In this document: piece after piece, positions 33,561 through 45,890 of the stretch
Layout: the number at the start of each line of letters is the position of its first letter
How positions within the stretch are numbered: the first letter of the stretch is position 1
Assembly (NCBI GenBank): GCA_022605955.1
Contig: JAKCOZ010000039.1
Coordinates: 3,658,001-3,722,000 of the forward strand
Direction: 5' to 3'
Source of the DNA: Rallus limicola
Lineage: Eukaryota > Chordata > Aves > Gruiformes > Rallidae
DNA length: 64,000 nt
Translations under genes and position numbers: made by a program
The notes under the pieces: model-generated
Told to the model about the DNA's origin: nothing
The model's database searches: none
The model's input: only the letters and a program-made list of their open reading frames with translations

Positions 33561-36500
33561 GATTACAAGGGAGACACTCTCTCTGATGTGGCTAGTGATT
33601 CAATTTTTTTTTGCCAATACAGATGGAAATTAGAGTATCTGAATGTAGTGGGAGGTGATTCAAGAGTATGTAGGTTCTAATAACAGGAGTTTCTGCTGTC
33701 AGCTAAGAGCTTTTCTGAAGTGAATTACTGAAACGCCAGTTGACTAGAAGCCACTGAACTGAAGAAGCCATGAACAAGATAAACATGATCTTAAAAATAT
33801 CTGTATGTCCAACAAAAATAGGAAAGGAATTATACTGTTGTAGAAGACATTGGTGAATTTTTAAGTGCAATATCTCAATTACACTAGGATTTTGAGGGGT
33901 GGAGTGGGGTGGGTTTAGCTTAATTAGAGCAGGTGAGCAGGAGTCTTTACAGCATGTTTAGTTTGGTTTGTTCAGCCAACATTGGTTTCACTCACCCCAT
34001 TTTTCTTCACATGACTCAGATTCTCTTCACACACACGTCCCACTAAGTCCTGCCAGCACCACCTGGCAACAGTCTGTCACTTTTGTCCCACCTCTGCTTT
34101 CTACATGATTTTATGTCCCAGATACCAGCCCTGACTTGGCTGGATAATGGTAAATCATAGCTGTGCAGTGACACCTCATATCTGTAATCACAACGAAAGC
34201 TATTTTAAAAGCATCCCTGCCTCTCCTACACATAGCATTACAGGGGGAGTGCAGATTACAGAGCATCTGAGGCACACTAGTAGCAGTGGGCATGGCTGGT
34301 TCCCACTCAGGCTTTTGCCCTTCTCCTTTTCTCTTGATGACCCATCACACCCTGATATGATACTGCAGGGGAAAAAAAAAAACCACAGAAAAAAACCCAA
34401 ACAACAAAAGAACACCTTGATTGGCCTTGTAGATTGTTTGGCTTGATGATATGTCATTATAAAAGTAACCTAAAACCTTTGTTACCAAAGGTCAGTGTGT
34501 GAATTTGTGATAGATGCTCCTGAATGACTCTGTAGAAGACAAAGACAAAAGATGTTTTCAGGTTTTAGACCTTAAATTGAGACTCTTGAGATCAAACCAG
34601 AAATACCTGTGAAATCACTACAGATTAAATTACTGTTTGGCACAAGGTTTGGTGTAAAGGTAAACCACAGGAGATTTATCTGCAGAGATATGGCTTTCCT
34701 GGTACAGCAGGCTCCTTAAAACAAGAAGCATTAGAGTAGAAGCCAAGAGCAAAACTTGACAAAATTTAGCTGCAGGGAACATGGGCTCCACCTAAGAAAT
34801 AGAGGACAGTCTCTTGGAAGTGTTCATGAGCTCTCATCGGAAGTGTGTGGTAAGGAGAGCTAATAAACATAATTCTTGCTTGTATAAACAGGCAGGTGAT
34901 GAGTAAGGAACACTGTTCACCCCTGTGAAAATATATCTGGTGCTGGTAGTCACAACTTCAGTGTGGATGTCATAAGGGAGGAGATAACAAAGAACAGCAA
35001 TTAAACTTATTCAGGAGCTGGGAAAAATGCCTGCACATACGAGGTTGAAAGTTTAGCAAACAAAGGACTGAGAAGTGACTGAGTCAGTAAAAGGTGCTTA
35101 CACCCAGTTGCAACATGAGATGGGAAGGGATGCTTGAGAGAAGTGCAGGTCTCTGACCCCGGTGCCAGCATATATGGGTAAGTGGTGCACAGGTTGCCCA
35201 ACTATATGATCTAGTGGTTCCTCTTAAGCTGTAAATTCTGCACATCTCTGAACCATGCTGAAAAGACCTTTCTCTGTTTAGGGATCCCACCTTTCACCAG
35301 AAGACAGAGCAAAAGTCTCCTGGAAGGCTTTCCACTGATTTGAGGGGTTTTGGGCTTAGGGCCACAACATAGCAGTGACATAGAGAGGGGAGTAATAACT
35401 CTTTAGAGACGTAGTGGCCTGAGAAGCACGTGTGCTTCTAGGTTTGTGAAGTTAAGGTTGTGAAAGACAGAGCAGTGTTGTGTTTCCACCCAAGAAAGAC
35501 TTGGGAAACCTCACCACACCTACGGCATACCTTACAGATGCTGGGTGGCATGCTGGGGCTCTGCAGACAAGACTATGAGCAGCTCTGAGGGAATTACTCT
35601 CCATGTTAATTTTCTGACAGGCAGCTTAGGACTGCTCTCTTCTCTGCATTACCTTTGATCTGCAATTTTACACTTTCGCCAGGGCTTAGCTCACCACATC
35701 GCCATTTCCTCAGGTAAGAAACCATGTGGGCTCTGTTGTGCTGCACAGCTGGGGAGATGTGCAAAGCCCGAAGGTCAAAGTAGTTATGAGCTCCTCACTA
35801 GGACTGACTTGCTAATTATCAACTTCAATTTCATGCACTGTTTTTATCCGTTTAACTTCTAAAGAAAGACTTTCATGCTGTATTTAACAGAAAAATTCCA
35901 GTTCATGCTCACTGGCTCTTCAAATCTCTTTTGCCACAAGGGAAGAGATGCTTTTTTTCAGGAGGCTGAGACCTCTCTGTGCTGAGCTGTTACATTCAGT
36001 GGGATAGCAGCAAGAGTACACTGCATCTTTCATCATCAGGGCTTTACCACAGTGAGGAACTTCTACCTACTACAGTACATATGTGCCACAGAAAAAGATG
36101 AGGACGAGAAAGGACCCAGGTTTCTCCATCCAAGTCCTACACCACAGTAGGACATGAAAGGCAGGAGAAGTGGCACACAGCCCCTGATGTAGTCAGTGGT
36201 GGGAGATGACAAAGGAGGATGCCTTCTGGAGGTCTTTCGCTCTCCACAGCCATTATTAATTTAAATGAAATTGAACCAGGTGTCAGAGGGAAGCTGTTAA
36301 ATCAGGAAAGGTCCAGAACAGCATTAGGAGCCTAGTGCATCCCCACCCCACCAATTACACCGGATTTTAATCAGACTTGCTTCTTTGAAGTGTGTCTTTT
36401 TAGTATCATGCATATGACAGGACAGGCTGTTTATTCCTAAGTATGTAGATATTTTAACCCTGTTCCCTAAGTGCACCAAGAAAAGGGAGCTTATCCCCTG

Positions 36501-37406
36501 CAGCACTCTGGTGGATGTGGCCAAGAAAGATTATGGGTAACTTCTGTCTGGCAACGATCACCATCCAGGCTTGTGACCCTGATTTTCCTTCATTATGTCA
36601 TCAGGATGATTATTTTCCCCCCATTCTGCCTGAAGACACATTTCAGATCCAATCTGTCCCAGCTGAAACAGCTCAGCTTGGGCTGGTAAAGAGCAGCCAG
36701 AAAATTTCATTATACTTGGGTTGTGTATCTGAATGAACCCTTTCTTTCTCTTTATGTCTGGAAACAAAATGCAACTTCACTAATACCACCCACCTCTATC
36801 TCCTCGCCACAGCATCACAGAAGGAGCCTTTGTCAACAGCATCATCAGCCAATAGTGGGAAAATCTCCATGGGATTTCTCCAAATCAAGAATACGAAGGG
36901 GCAAGGAGTCTCCTGCTGCTCCCAGGAGGACCTCCTCAGGTGTTAGTGCATCCGGATGCAAAAGATGTCCAGGTGTCAGCGTAGGATGGAGCTAGGCTCG
37001 GAGCTGGGTTGTATCTGCATACGCTGCATGATAATTGCTGCCTCTCTCTGGTGATGGTCTTTACTGGGGGTTCTTCCCAAGGAAACCTCAAACAGAAAGC
37101 ATCAAGGTTCTGGCCCTTTCTGTCCCTCACTGCAGAGAAAAGGGCCAAGCAGCACAGAGAAATGAAATAGCTCAGTATCAAGGCCTCTGTGAGTTTTTAT
37201 TTTTTTAACCAAACCTTCAGACTTTGGAGGCTTTAGTAAATCCTTCTATTTCAGCATAATTTCAAAGCAAAAGTAAGAGTCCTAGGGCTTACCTATGACC
37301 TAACTGCTCAGAAGTGCAATTTAGTTTCCCCTAAAACTCAGACTAAACAGTTTCAAGCCTCCAGAGAATTTACCTAAGCTTCGCCAGTTTCTGAATTAAT
37401 GACTTT

Positions 37407-37423
37407 AAAAAAAAAAAAAAAAA
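37407..37423. repeat. A17 homopolymer
   Basis: A run of 17 A is directly visible. No SINE body is recognised upstream of it, so it is not a SINE tail that I can support. Confidence 0.9.
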
Positions 37424-39788
37424 GGTAAATAATCTTTACTAAAATGACTGCCCACTGCCCATTCTGGAGCCTCAAAGTGAGGTATTACCAGGGGCAGCTA
37501 AAAGCAGAGGCATGCTTGCCTTGGGGTAGTACCTCCTCGACACCCCCCAGAGCGCCTTATCCCTCCCCACTGAGCAACACTGAGAGTCTACGGCATTCTT
37601 ATTTTCCCTTTATACTACTGGAGATCGAAGGGTGAAGGAGAGGCAGAGTGTGATGAACTGCTCCTGAAGATGACAGCTGAAGACCGCAGTCAATCTGCCA
37701 CAGCCCACTTTCCACCCAGGCCTGCAGCAAGGGTTAATGAAATCAGAGTCGATCACAGCAGTGATGTGTGACTCTGGAGTGGAGTGCCTGTGTGCTGCCA
37801 TTCAGCAGCTGTGGCCCGTGAAAGAAAGGTTTAACTGCAACAAGAAAACCTCCCCTACAAAGAAAACACAGAAATGAAAAGGTGAGAGCTTAAACTCTGA
37901 CATGAGTGACTCCTAGCCATGTCTTAATAAGGAAGGCAGATTGTCTGGCCAGTGTGCTATTCAGAGCTGATATCAAGTATTGATTTATTTCCAAGAAACC
38001 TTAATTACATTGTTCAAAGTCTTGAAAAAGAAGGACGGTCTTGGAGTTATCAGCAATCCAAGACCAGGCTGTAGATAACAAAACCCATCAGTGATTCTGA
38101 GCTGTTTTAATACACTTCTTGATGTGTTTCTCAGAAAAAAAACAGCAGGCAACCACCACCAGATATGCACTTTTAATCTAAATAACCAGCTCTGTATGCT
38201 GGCATCAACTTGTTCCATTACCTACTCACATTGTTGAGGCTTTATGCTTCGCTCATCTGTGCAGATCAGCAGATAACCTCCACTTCCAGAGCATCCTTTG
38301 GATTTTTATGGTGTTTTTGAGTTAGCAATGCAAATCTAATTTTGCTGAAAAAGACCCAGACTCCATTACTGAAGGAACACTTTCTATTTGGATTAACAAG
38401 GCTGCATTGTGTCACTGCCTAATGTAAGGTGCAGAAGTGCACAATTTGTCAGAATATTAAACGCAAGAGCCTGTTGTGGTTTCTCTCTAGCCTATAGAAT
38501 GTACATTTGCAGGTCTGCAGCTGAACTCCCTTCATCAAACACCTCATTACCTTGGCAAAGTGAAGGGAAATAGCAACTTAAATACATTAGGAATATACTG
38601 GTTATACATTAACCCATGAGTCCGTAGCCATAGAAATCAGACAAGCACCACAGCGTATCTTTTGTTTAATAGAAAATCAAACCAGAAAAAATACATTCCT
38701 GTCGAGTTTGGGATGTTGCTCTTGACAGAAATGAACATGAGGGAGGAGGAATGGTGTTGGTAAGAAATTAAATCTGTATCTATACTTGGGTAGCTGAGAG
38801 TATTTCTGAGGTGTGTGCTCCCGCTCTGTGTTGAAATGAGACAGGGGTCTGTGCCACCTACCCACTTGAGGGTCTGCTGTCCCAAATAGTTGTGTGGGCT
38901 GGACAAAAGCTCTGGCACAGGCTGAAAAAGTCTGTCACTTGCACTTCCAAAGGAATATGATCCCATAGTTTCCCCTCTTGTATACCACTGGCTGGTTTTA
39001 ATGTAGACCCAGAAACCAAGGGTTTCTTTCCATCTGTGTAAAAAGTTTTCTGAGTGACCTTGTAGAGTTGCTTGTTCCTTCACGGCTGGTCTATCTTACA
39101 TAAATCAACATGGATAATTTTATCTACTTTGCAAATATGTCTGAGGTGGAAGGAACATTGCAAGTTACAGATGGATACTCCAACAGGAGGAAGTACCTAA
39201 GTACATAGGAGTAATCTTTGTGGTCCGGCAAACCAACATGTCATCCCTTGTGAGGCTCTGTGAAATGGCAGTGGGATTGCCAAAGAGAATTATTTTTTAA
39301 AAATCTCTGTGCAGTGAGGAAAAAGCATTATCCCCTCAGCACAGGATGACAAGGAACAGGATACAGGTCTATTGAGGCTTCAGAACTGACATTTCAGCTG
39401 TAAAACCCTCCCTCTTTCCCATTACACAGAAATTCTGCACATCTGAAACCAGAAAATGCTTCCATATTAATCTGGAAAGCTTTGTCATTGCTAACACTTT
39501 AGCTGCGACAAACATGGAAAGGTTGCCAACAATCAGCTGAGCAGCTACCCCACCAAATGAAGAAACTGTGTAGGTTGGCAGACTCTAGGGTTTGTGGCTT
39601 ACATGCTGTAAAGCTCTGGTGTGTTCAGGATCGATATACCTGCCTACATTGCATAGGAAATGACAGCGCAGTGGGCTGCTGTGTGCAAACACAGAGATGT
39701 TATGAAAGACTTAGATTTCCAGAGAACTGTAAACTTCAGTGAACTGTATCTTCCCTGTCTGTTGTTGTTTATATGCCTATTGATTTAT

Positions 39789-39813
39789 CTATCCATCCAT
39801 CCATGCATCCACC
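39789..39813. repeat. Short imperfect (ATCC)n microsatellite
   Basis: About six ATCC units, with one ATGC interruption, are directly visible. Confidence 0.85.
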
Positions 39814-39919
39814 CAAAAGTAATTCACAGATAGAGATTTCTCAAAGGATGTATGAGTGTTTTCATGTCTCTATTTCCATTTGTCATGGATGGAGTCATGC
39901 ACTTTGCTAATTGCTATAG

Positions 39920-39990
39920 TGTGGTGGGCTGACCCTGGCTGGAGGCCATGTGTCCCCAAAGCCACTCTGTCACTGCCCTCCTCAGCCGCC
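39920..39990 (-). mobile_element. LTR 3' terminal fragment of the 16.3/18.5-kb LTR family
   Basis: On the plus strand it starts 'tgtggtgggctgaccctggc'. The reverse complement ends in CCACCACA preceded by '...cagccagggtcagc'. This matches the 3' end that I recall for the same avian LTR family whose 5' parts lie at 16325-17063 and 18465-19253. Only about 70 bases remain. It abuts ERV pol sequence directly, with the rest of the LTR and most of pol deleted. Confidence 0.6.
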
Positions 39991-41030
39991 ATCCATGGGT
40001 GTGCAGCTGCATGCAAAGTGGGGCTGTATTAGTATTCAGGCACTGACAATCAATTGTTAACCTCTACCTCCTGCCTGGTTTCCAAACTGGACAGACAAGT
40101 GCGTTCTGGAGACAATTTTTCCTGTCTCCAAGTCAGCCAAGACTTCAGAAATCCCATTTTGCGCCCTAGCAGAAATTGGATCTTGGGACACGTTAGTAAT
40201 TTCTGAATCACAGAGGCTGCACAAAGTGCAAAACACACTGTGACCTTCTGACTTCCACCGGGGCCGGAATCGATGTTTGAGCTGAAGGAGCACACACCAG
40301 CAGGTGCCACATTCATCCATTTGAAACGTTGAAACCTAAAATATTTTCACGAAGGGCTTGAATTGCATAGCCAGCAGTTGATATGTGCTTGCGGCCTAAG
40401 AGCCGTAAACTGACCTTGGCAGTTTGACACACAACACTCGCTCCGTTCACACCAGTAATCTTAGCTCTTTTCCATCCAGACTGTGCATCCAGCTTCTCAG
40501 TATCTTGTTCTGCTCGTAGTGAAATTTGTGCTCCTGTATCTGTTAAGACTTCACCAACTTTCCTTGGGGACCGACTAGAATCAGAATATATGGACCATCA
40601 TCACATATCCACTGATAAGCCCAATTGTCTTCCAGATACTATTTGGGGTTTTTTGTGGCTTCATGTCCTGCAACTCCTTCCCAAGGAGGAGGAAGGAATA
40701 GTCTCCCTTTCTGGGGACTGGCGCCAGGAGGAGTTTAACTTTGTGATCTCCTCCCTGGGGCTTCAGGGTTTCTTTTTCAGTTGGTGCATTAAGTCTTGCC
40801 CAGATAGTCTGCTTACAGGTATTCTGAGCCTTATCACCTAGTCTCTCATTGTGTTCTGTGTCTTTCTCATCTTTTTTATCAACTAGATGGGGTTTAAGAG
40901 GACTCCTCTTATCAGTAGTTTTAACATTGCCTTTGTGAGGTACTTTTAGGTGCTCTTCCATAGCTTCCCAATTATGCCAGTTATCACAAGCCCATTCTTC
41001 TTAGAAGATGGGACTCGGATTCACTTCATG
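39991..41030 (-). pseudogene. Endogenous retrovirus gag/protease/RT remnant
   Basis: On the minus strand, from high to low coordinates, there are three parts. First, a lysine-rich open stretch of about 126 codons (40961-40581) in the position of the gag C-terminus. Second, a frame with the aspartic protease active-site signature DTGA (about 40530), which continues open for about 75 codons. Third, after a frameshift near 40318, RT N-terminal text including 'PVWKP' and 'RLTID' (about 40040-40100). Protease and RT N-terminus in this order are diagnostic of a retroviral pol. Frameshifts, stops and loss of the RT catalytic core, RNase H and integrase make it nonfunctional. Confidence 0.7.
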
Positions 41031-41135
41031 CCTCCATAAATTATTGGTGACTGCTACTTGTCATCCTGCCCTCTACACCACTTTGTAACAGATGAAGTCA
41101 TGCATTTAACTCATACAAGAGAAGCAACAATATAC

Positions 41136-41141
41136 TTTATT
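41136..41141 (-). terminator. Possible LTR polyadenylation signal AATAAA
   Basis: AATAAA on the minus strand, downstream of the TATA-like box in the LTR. Position and spacing suit retroviral R-region polyadenylation. Confidence 0.4.
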
Positions 41142-41396
41142 CATATAAAATAGTGAATTAATAAAGTCCAATGGTAAATTAAAAACAGTGGCTTATCAGG
41201 ATTTGATGGCAAAGTATTCCTGATTATTTTCTACACAAAGGACAGCGTAAGACCAAACTGTCATGGAGACGCTCCTAATGAGTAATGAGACTCAGAAAGG
41301 ATGCCCTTGCTTTTTAAACTCCTTCTCAGAGATTACTCTAGATGCAGTTGAATCCAATCCTATTCCCATACTTGATCGAGGGTTTACATCTAAGGG

Positions 41397-41406
41397 ATTA
41401 TATATG
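41397..41406 (-). promoter_or_regulatory. Possible LTR TATA box
   Basis: TATATAATCC on the minus strand in the LTR, about 260 bases upstream of AATAAA. It is a plausible U3 promoter; no activity is implied. Confidence 0.4.
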
Positions 41407-41690
41407 CACAATCAATCCTTTATCTAAGATTTCAAAGTTTAGCATGCTATTGGTCAGTTACAGAAGATCTGTTGCAGCAAGGAATCTCCTGACCTTGAGG
41501 AGGAACCTTGAGAGGGGAGAACTTAATCAAGGGGAGATCCTGCCATGAAGGAGAGCTGGCCAGGGCTGTCCATTACTTATAGGGTAAGATGGTTGATTTA
41601 GAGTCATATTTGCATATCAGCCAGCCAGCCCTTGGCTACTGTGTTTCTATCCATCTCCCTCGAAGTCCAACTTAGGCTGGATGAAACCAT

Positions 41691-42924
41691 CATGAACCCC
41701 ACTGGTGGTTATGGTTTAAGGTGAGAAGTGGGGAACACACCACCACACTGTTTCCAAAGGAGTTATTCTGGCAGTTCACAAAGCTAGTTTCTATAAAGAA
41801 CTTCACTATGCAGAACAGTTACTTGCTGGTTGCATCCTGACTACTGGTTATGAAGACTTCCAAAATTTATCAGCCATTTAGTTTTGGGATAAAGTTTTGA
41901 ACATAAACTAGGGATTTTTATTTCATTGGAACAGAATTCACTTCATTTTCAAAATGTGTCTTCATTTGTATGTATTGCTAATCACTCACATAATGAAAGG
42001 GGAGAGCTACTGCAGCAAAACATACAGGGATATAAACAGGAAGGGAAAGGGTCTTCATGTTACAGAAGTGATGGGAGTAGGAATAGTTCAAAGCCCTTTG
42101 TTGTTTCTAGTCTGCCCTAGAGCAGATTCTCTAGGGATTCAAGGAGCAGAGGGGGTCCTCAAAGATACCCAAATCCCACTTTAAATCCTTAGAAGTTTCT
42201 CACCAGTGCAGAAACATTTGAGCATCCCAGGAAGTCAGTGAGCTTTGATGACCTGACCTTGGTCCAGGTCCTTAGACTCTCACTGCTCTCACTGAACTCT
42301 CACTGAAATGGGACTAAACAAGAGTTAATGAGGTGATGAACTGAACCTCTGGTATCAGATCCTCATGTTTTCTGTTTAACTCAAAAAGGTATGGGGACAT
42401 AAAACTGGGACACTACCAATTGCAAATCTTTATATGAGATCAGCACTGGAAGCCAAATTGCAAGGGAGTGGACAATAGTATGTTCTTTATGCTTGAAGAT
42501 ATTATATGTTCATATATTTGCATAAAAGAGTGTCTTAAAGGGGGGTGCAATTATTTTAATAATGTCCCTAAACTGGATCTGGGCAGTTGCAAGCGGCAAG
42601 TTGGATTCCTGAAAGTGCTTCAGATCTTAAAAATAATCTCTTTTTGGAATTAGTGATTATCCTGCGAGCATTAACTCAGTTGGTATCCTGGCAGATCAGG
42701 CCCAAGTAGAATAAAATCTAATTATTGTGGAGGTTGAACAAAGCAGAAATTTCTCCTTGCAGAAAGGAGGCCATGGAAGGATAAGTCTGTCTTTCTGGTG
42801 GTAGCTAAAGATGCATTTTATCCTTAGACAAGCTTAATTTGCCTCTGTGTGGGATTTCCCTCAAAACCAGTATATATTATGCAGAATTGACTAAGTGTGA
42901 GCTGGTTCCTCTTCTTTATTATGT
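41691..42924. other. Unique non-coding sequence
   Basis: No gene or repeat is recognised. The first tens of bases (to about 41745) may still be LTR. Confidence 0.4.
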
Positions 42925-43423
42925 CCAGCTCTGGGATTCCCAGTTCAAGAAAGACAAGAAACTACTGGAAAGAGTCCAGTGAAGGGCCACAAAGGTGATT
43001 AGAGGGCTGAAGCATCTCTCTCATGAGGAAAGGCTGAGAGAGCTTAGACTGTTTGGCCTGGAGAACAGAAGACTGAGAAGGGATCTCATCAATACTTACA
43101 AATTTTTATTTAAAGGGTTGATGTCAGGAGAAGGGGATGGACTCTTCTCAGTGGTGCCCAGTGACATAGACAATAGGCTCAAACTGGAACACAGGCAGTT
43201 CCACCTGAACATGAGAAAAAATTTTACTGTGAGGGTAACAGAGCACTGGGACCAGCTGCCCAGAGAGGCTGTGGAGTCTCCTTCTCTGGAGACATTCAAA
43301 CCCACTACACAGGGCATGATCCTGTGCAACTTAGTCTAGGTAATCCTGCTTTATCAGTGGGGTTGGACTAGATGATCTCCAGAGGTCCCTTCCAACTCCT
43401 GCCATTCTGTAATTCTATGATTC
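42925..43423 (+). mobile_element. CR1 LINE, 5'-truncated with C-terminal ORF2 end
   Basis: It starts in the 'LWDSQFKKDKKLLERVQ' region of ORF2 and continues through 'ERLRELRLFGLENRRLRRDL' and 'VTEHWDQLPREAVESPSLET' to the 3' untranslated region ('gggttggactagatgatctc', 'cagaggtcccttccaactcc') and an ATTCTATGATTCT tail at about 43410-43423. Stops interrupt the coding part at the start. A frame of 114 codons (42995-43339) is a remnant of ORF2, not a host gene. Confidence 0.92.
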
Positions 43424-43859
43424 TTTCCTGTACCTGATGTGATTTCCATTTGTACCTGTCCTGGGTAGAGGTACAGGACTATCCAAGTATCAGCACAGCT
43501 TTTCTTCACTCATTTGGTCTCATATATGACTATGACATAAAAAGTCAGTGGAGTTAGGCCTTATATTACATTTTGTTCCCAGTCTTAAAGCTCTGAAGAA
43601 TAAATAAAAATTATGTCTTCTGAAACCATGACTCAAATGCCCAAGATTAATTTCTTTGTTCCCTTCCTTCCTACCATACAGCCTTTCAGGCTCAACTGCC
43701 TGAAATGTTTCTTATCTCTGTTCCTAAAATGGACCGTAACTCCTTCCCTCCTTCTCTTTCTCACAAGCAGTCATGCAGCCATCCCCCTCTGTGGCAGGAA
43801 GGCCCAGGGGGGTCTGGTCTCATGATGATTGGCAGAAGAATAATGTTGTTTAATTTTTG

Positions 43860-43930
43860 GTCCAAATTCACTTCTGACCCAACTTTGATGATCTCTTGAG
43901 GTTCCTCCCAATCTGAATGTTTCTATGAGG
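43860..43930 (+). mobile_element. Short, diverged CR1 3' tail fragment
   Basis: 'tgatgatctcttgaggttc', 'ctcccaatctgaatgtttc' and 'tatga' follow the terminal CR1 pattern (gatgatct...ggtccctcccaa...ttctatga). Short, hence moderate confidence. Confidence 0.5.
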
Positions 43931-45654
43931 TGATCCATGTGCTACGAGGGAAGCCCTGTGCCACTGACCAGCCTGTCTGCAGGGAAGCAGTCACTTCACA
44001 ATTACCCAGCATTAAACAAAAATGTGCATGCAGAGGCACAGCAGCCTAAATGTTGCCTGTTGGAAAGGCAACAGTGTGAGCCCTGAGAGAAATGTTGCCT
44101 GGCATCTTGCTCTTGCCAGTTCTTTAACAATGGCAGAGCTGCCTCCTCTGTTGTCCTGGGAGAGCTGCAAGGTGGAAAGACCTAGAGGACTTTTCTGAAG
44201 CCAGTGAGATGTGAATTTTATTGCAATACACACATTTGGAGGTTGTACTGGGTGCTGTAGTGTGCATGCTAGAGAAGTGGCTGAGGGAAACAGTCCACTT
44301 GTAAACACTGATAACATCCAAAGCAGGCAGGAACACATGCACAGAAACCACTTACCCTGTGGAAAGGAAAGGAACAAAAACAAATAGCCTTGGGCCTTGC
44401 TCTCATACAGTTTACAAGCAGACTTCCTGTGCGATAAAGAAAACTACTGTGGAGCGTAGGGTTTGATCCTGACCTCCTCATACCTCCAGGTTCCCAGGAA
44501 CGGTAGCGGTGATTTGCAGAAAGGACCAGCTCCTCCGCTATGTCCCAGATGCCCATGTTTGTGTTTGTTAATTAACACATTCAACACTGAGACTTTTTTC
44601 AATCACATGTTCTACTGATGATATAAATATTAAGTCAGAAGTGGCGAGGCACTAAGTTAGCTAAGTGGTTCCCTTCATCTGAGGATGACCTGTGATTCCC
44701 ACTCCTATAACAAAGCATGTAATTCTGTAGAAGACTGAGAAATAAGGTTATATCAAGTCATTTGCTAAAATCCTTTTAAAGTCCTGTTAAGGTTTGGAAC
44801 TGAGAAGCCAATTTAAATTCATCCCATTTCACCCACTGCTAATTTTATTTATGCTGCAATACTTTCACATAATATTTAACCAGCATGCAAGCAATAGATG
44901 TGCAGATGGTAGGTGGGTAGAAGGATAATTTATGACCCAGAGCAAGCTATAAGCTAACTTTACCAGTTGTAGAGGATGCCCTGTATATTTCAGACCTTTG
45001 ACACTTTAAACTCTAGTTAACATATATGATGATTTAGCCCACAAACCAATACCACCCTGAAACAATGCATTTCCTTGATTAAAGGGTTCCTTAGGGACCA
45101 TTTAATGTATCATGTAACGGTAAAATCTTTTTACTTAGCAAATAATTACAGACTCCCCAAACTGCGCCAAACCAAGGTTGTACTGGCAATCCCATATCTG
45201 CTTCATAGGAACCGTATTTCTCCTTTTTAAATTAGATTTTTTTAAAAAGAAATAATAAAATGTTGGAAATGCAAACAGTGCTTAAAATAAAAATATCCAA
45301 TAATTCTTGGAAAAGGAAAAAGATCATTTAGGTAGCTGGACATGTTTTCAGGTATGTGGATACATGCCATTGTTTCATGAAAACCAGGATATGCAGCACT
45401 GACTGACAGGATCTCAAGACATGTCCCCCTCCCCCCAGACTGTGGGGAATCTATCACTGATTGTATATAAAGCCATTTCTAAGATGTTTGTGAAGGCAGC
45501 TCACCTATTTCTTGAGATAAACCTATCTGTGTAGGCAGTTGCAATAAAAACACTATACAATGCTGAAAAATTGACCAATGTTATAGAGAGAAGTGTGGAA
45601 GAGTGGTGGAAAACTAGAGAGCATGGCACTGGGAACTTGATATGAATTGGGTGG
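43931..45654. other. Unique non-coding sequence
   Basis: No gene is recognised. The minus-strand frame of 123 codons at 44012-44383 has no recognised domain. Confidence 0.4.
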
Positions 45655-45890
45655 TGTTGGGGTTTGCATGGCAGGGTTTGGGGAGGGAAGTGGGGGCTGC
45701 AGGGTGGCTTCTGCAAGCAGCAGCCAGAAGCTCTCTGCAGGCCTGACAGAGCAAATACCAGCCAGCTCAAGGCTGGAGTCATTGCTGACCAAAGCTGAGC
45801 CCATCAGTGGTGGTCACAGCACCTCTGGGAATCACATTTAGGAGAGCAAAACTGCAAACAGCCACTTTTTGCCACCAGAGAAGGGAGTCT
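45655..45890 (+). mobile_element. Avian ERV LTR 5' fragment, same family as 16.3/18.5-kb LTRs
   Basis: It begins TGTTGG and 'ggtttgcatggcagggttt' at 45655. It then has text that is the reverse complement of 18990-19253: 'agccagaagctctctgcagg', 'ctcaaggctggagtcattgc', 'tggtcacagcacctctggga' and 'gccaccagagaagggagtct'. It stops near 45890, before the region that carries the serial repeat units in the other copies. Orientation is opposite to those copies. Confidence 0.75.
45674..45696 (+). other. G-quadruplex motif in LTR fragment
   Basis: G runs of 3, 4, 3 and 5 are separated by loops of 3, 1 and 4 bases. Confidence 0.65.

Larger units (their letters stand above)
33561..39919. other. Unique non-coding sequence
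   Basis: No gene is recognised over about 6.4 kb. An A17 run (37407-37423) and a short (ATCC)n stretch (39789-39813) are the only simple repeats of note. The minus-strand frame of 148 codons at 38637-39083 shows no domain and is likely chance. Confidence 0.4.
41088..41690 (-). mobile_element. Probable endogenous retrovirus LTR (third family)
   Basis: On the minus strand a TATATAATCC box (41397-41406) is followed about 260 bases later by an AATAAA signal (41136-41141), as in an LTR with U3 promoter and R/U5. 'tctcattactcattaggagc' (about 41270-41290) and 'cttattaattc'-type text also match an avian ERV LTR that I recall. It lies on the gag side of the pol remnant, in the 5' LTR position. Its text does not match the LTR fragment at 39920. 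The left part may contain primer-binding and leader sequence. Confidence 0.5.

Noticed and set aside
38637..39083. 148-codon minus-strand frame
   Set aside because: No recognisable domain or motif; within chance expectation for the window.
43096..43329. Minus-strand frame in CR1
   Set aside because: Antisense of the CR1 at 42925-43423.
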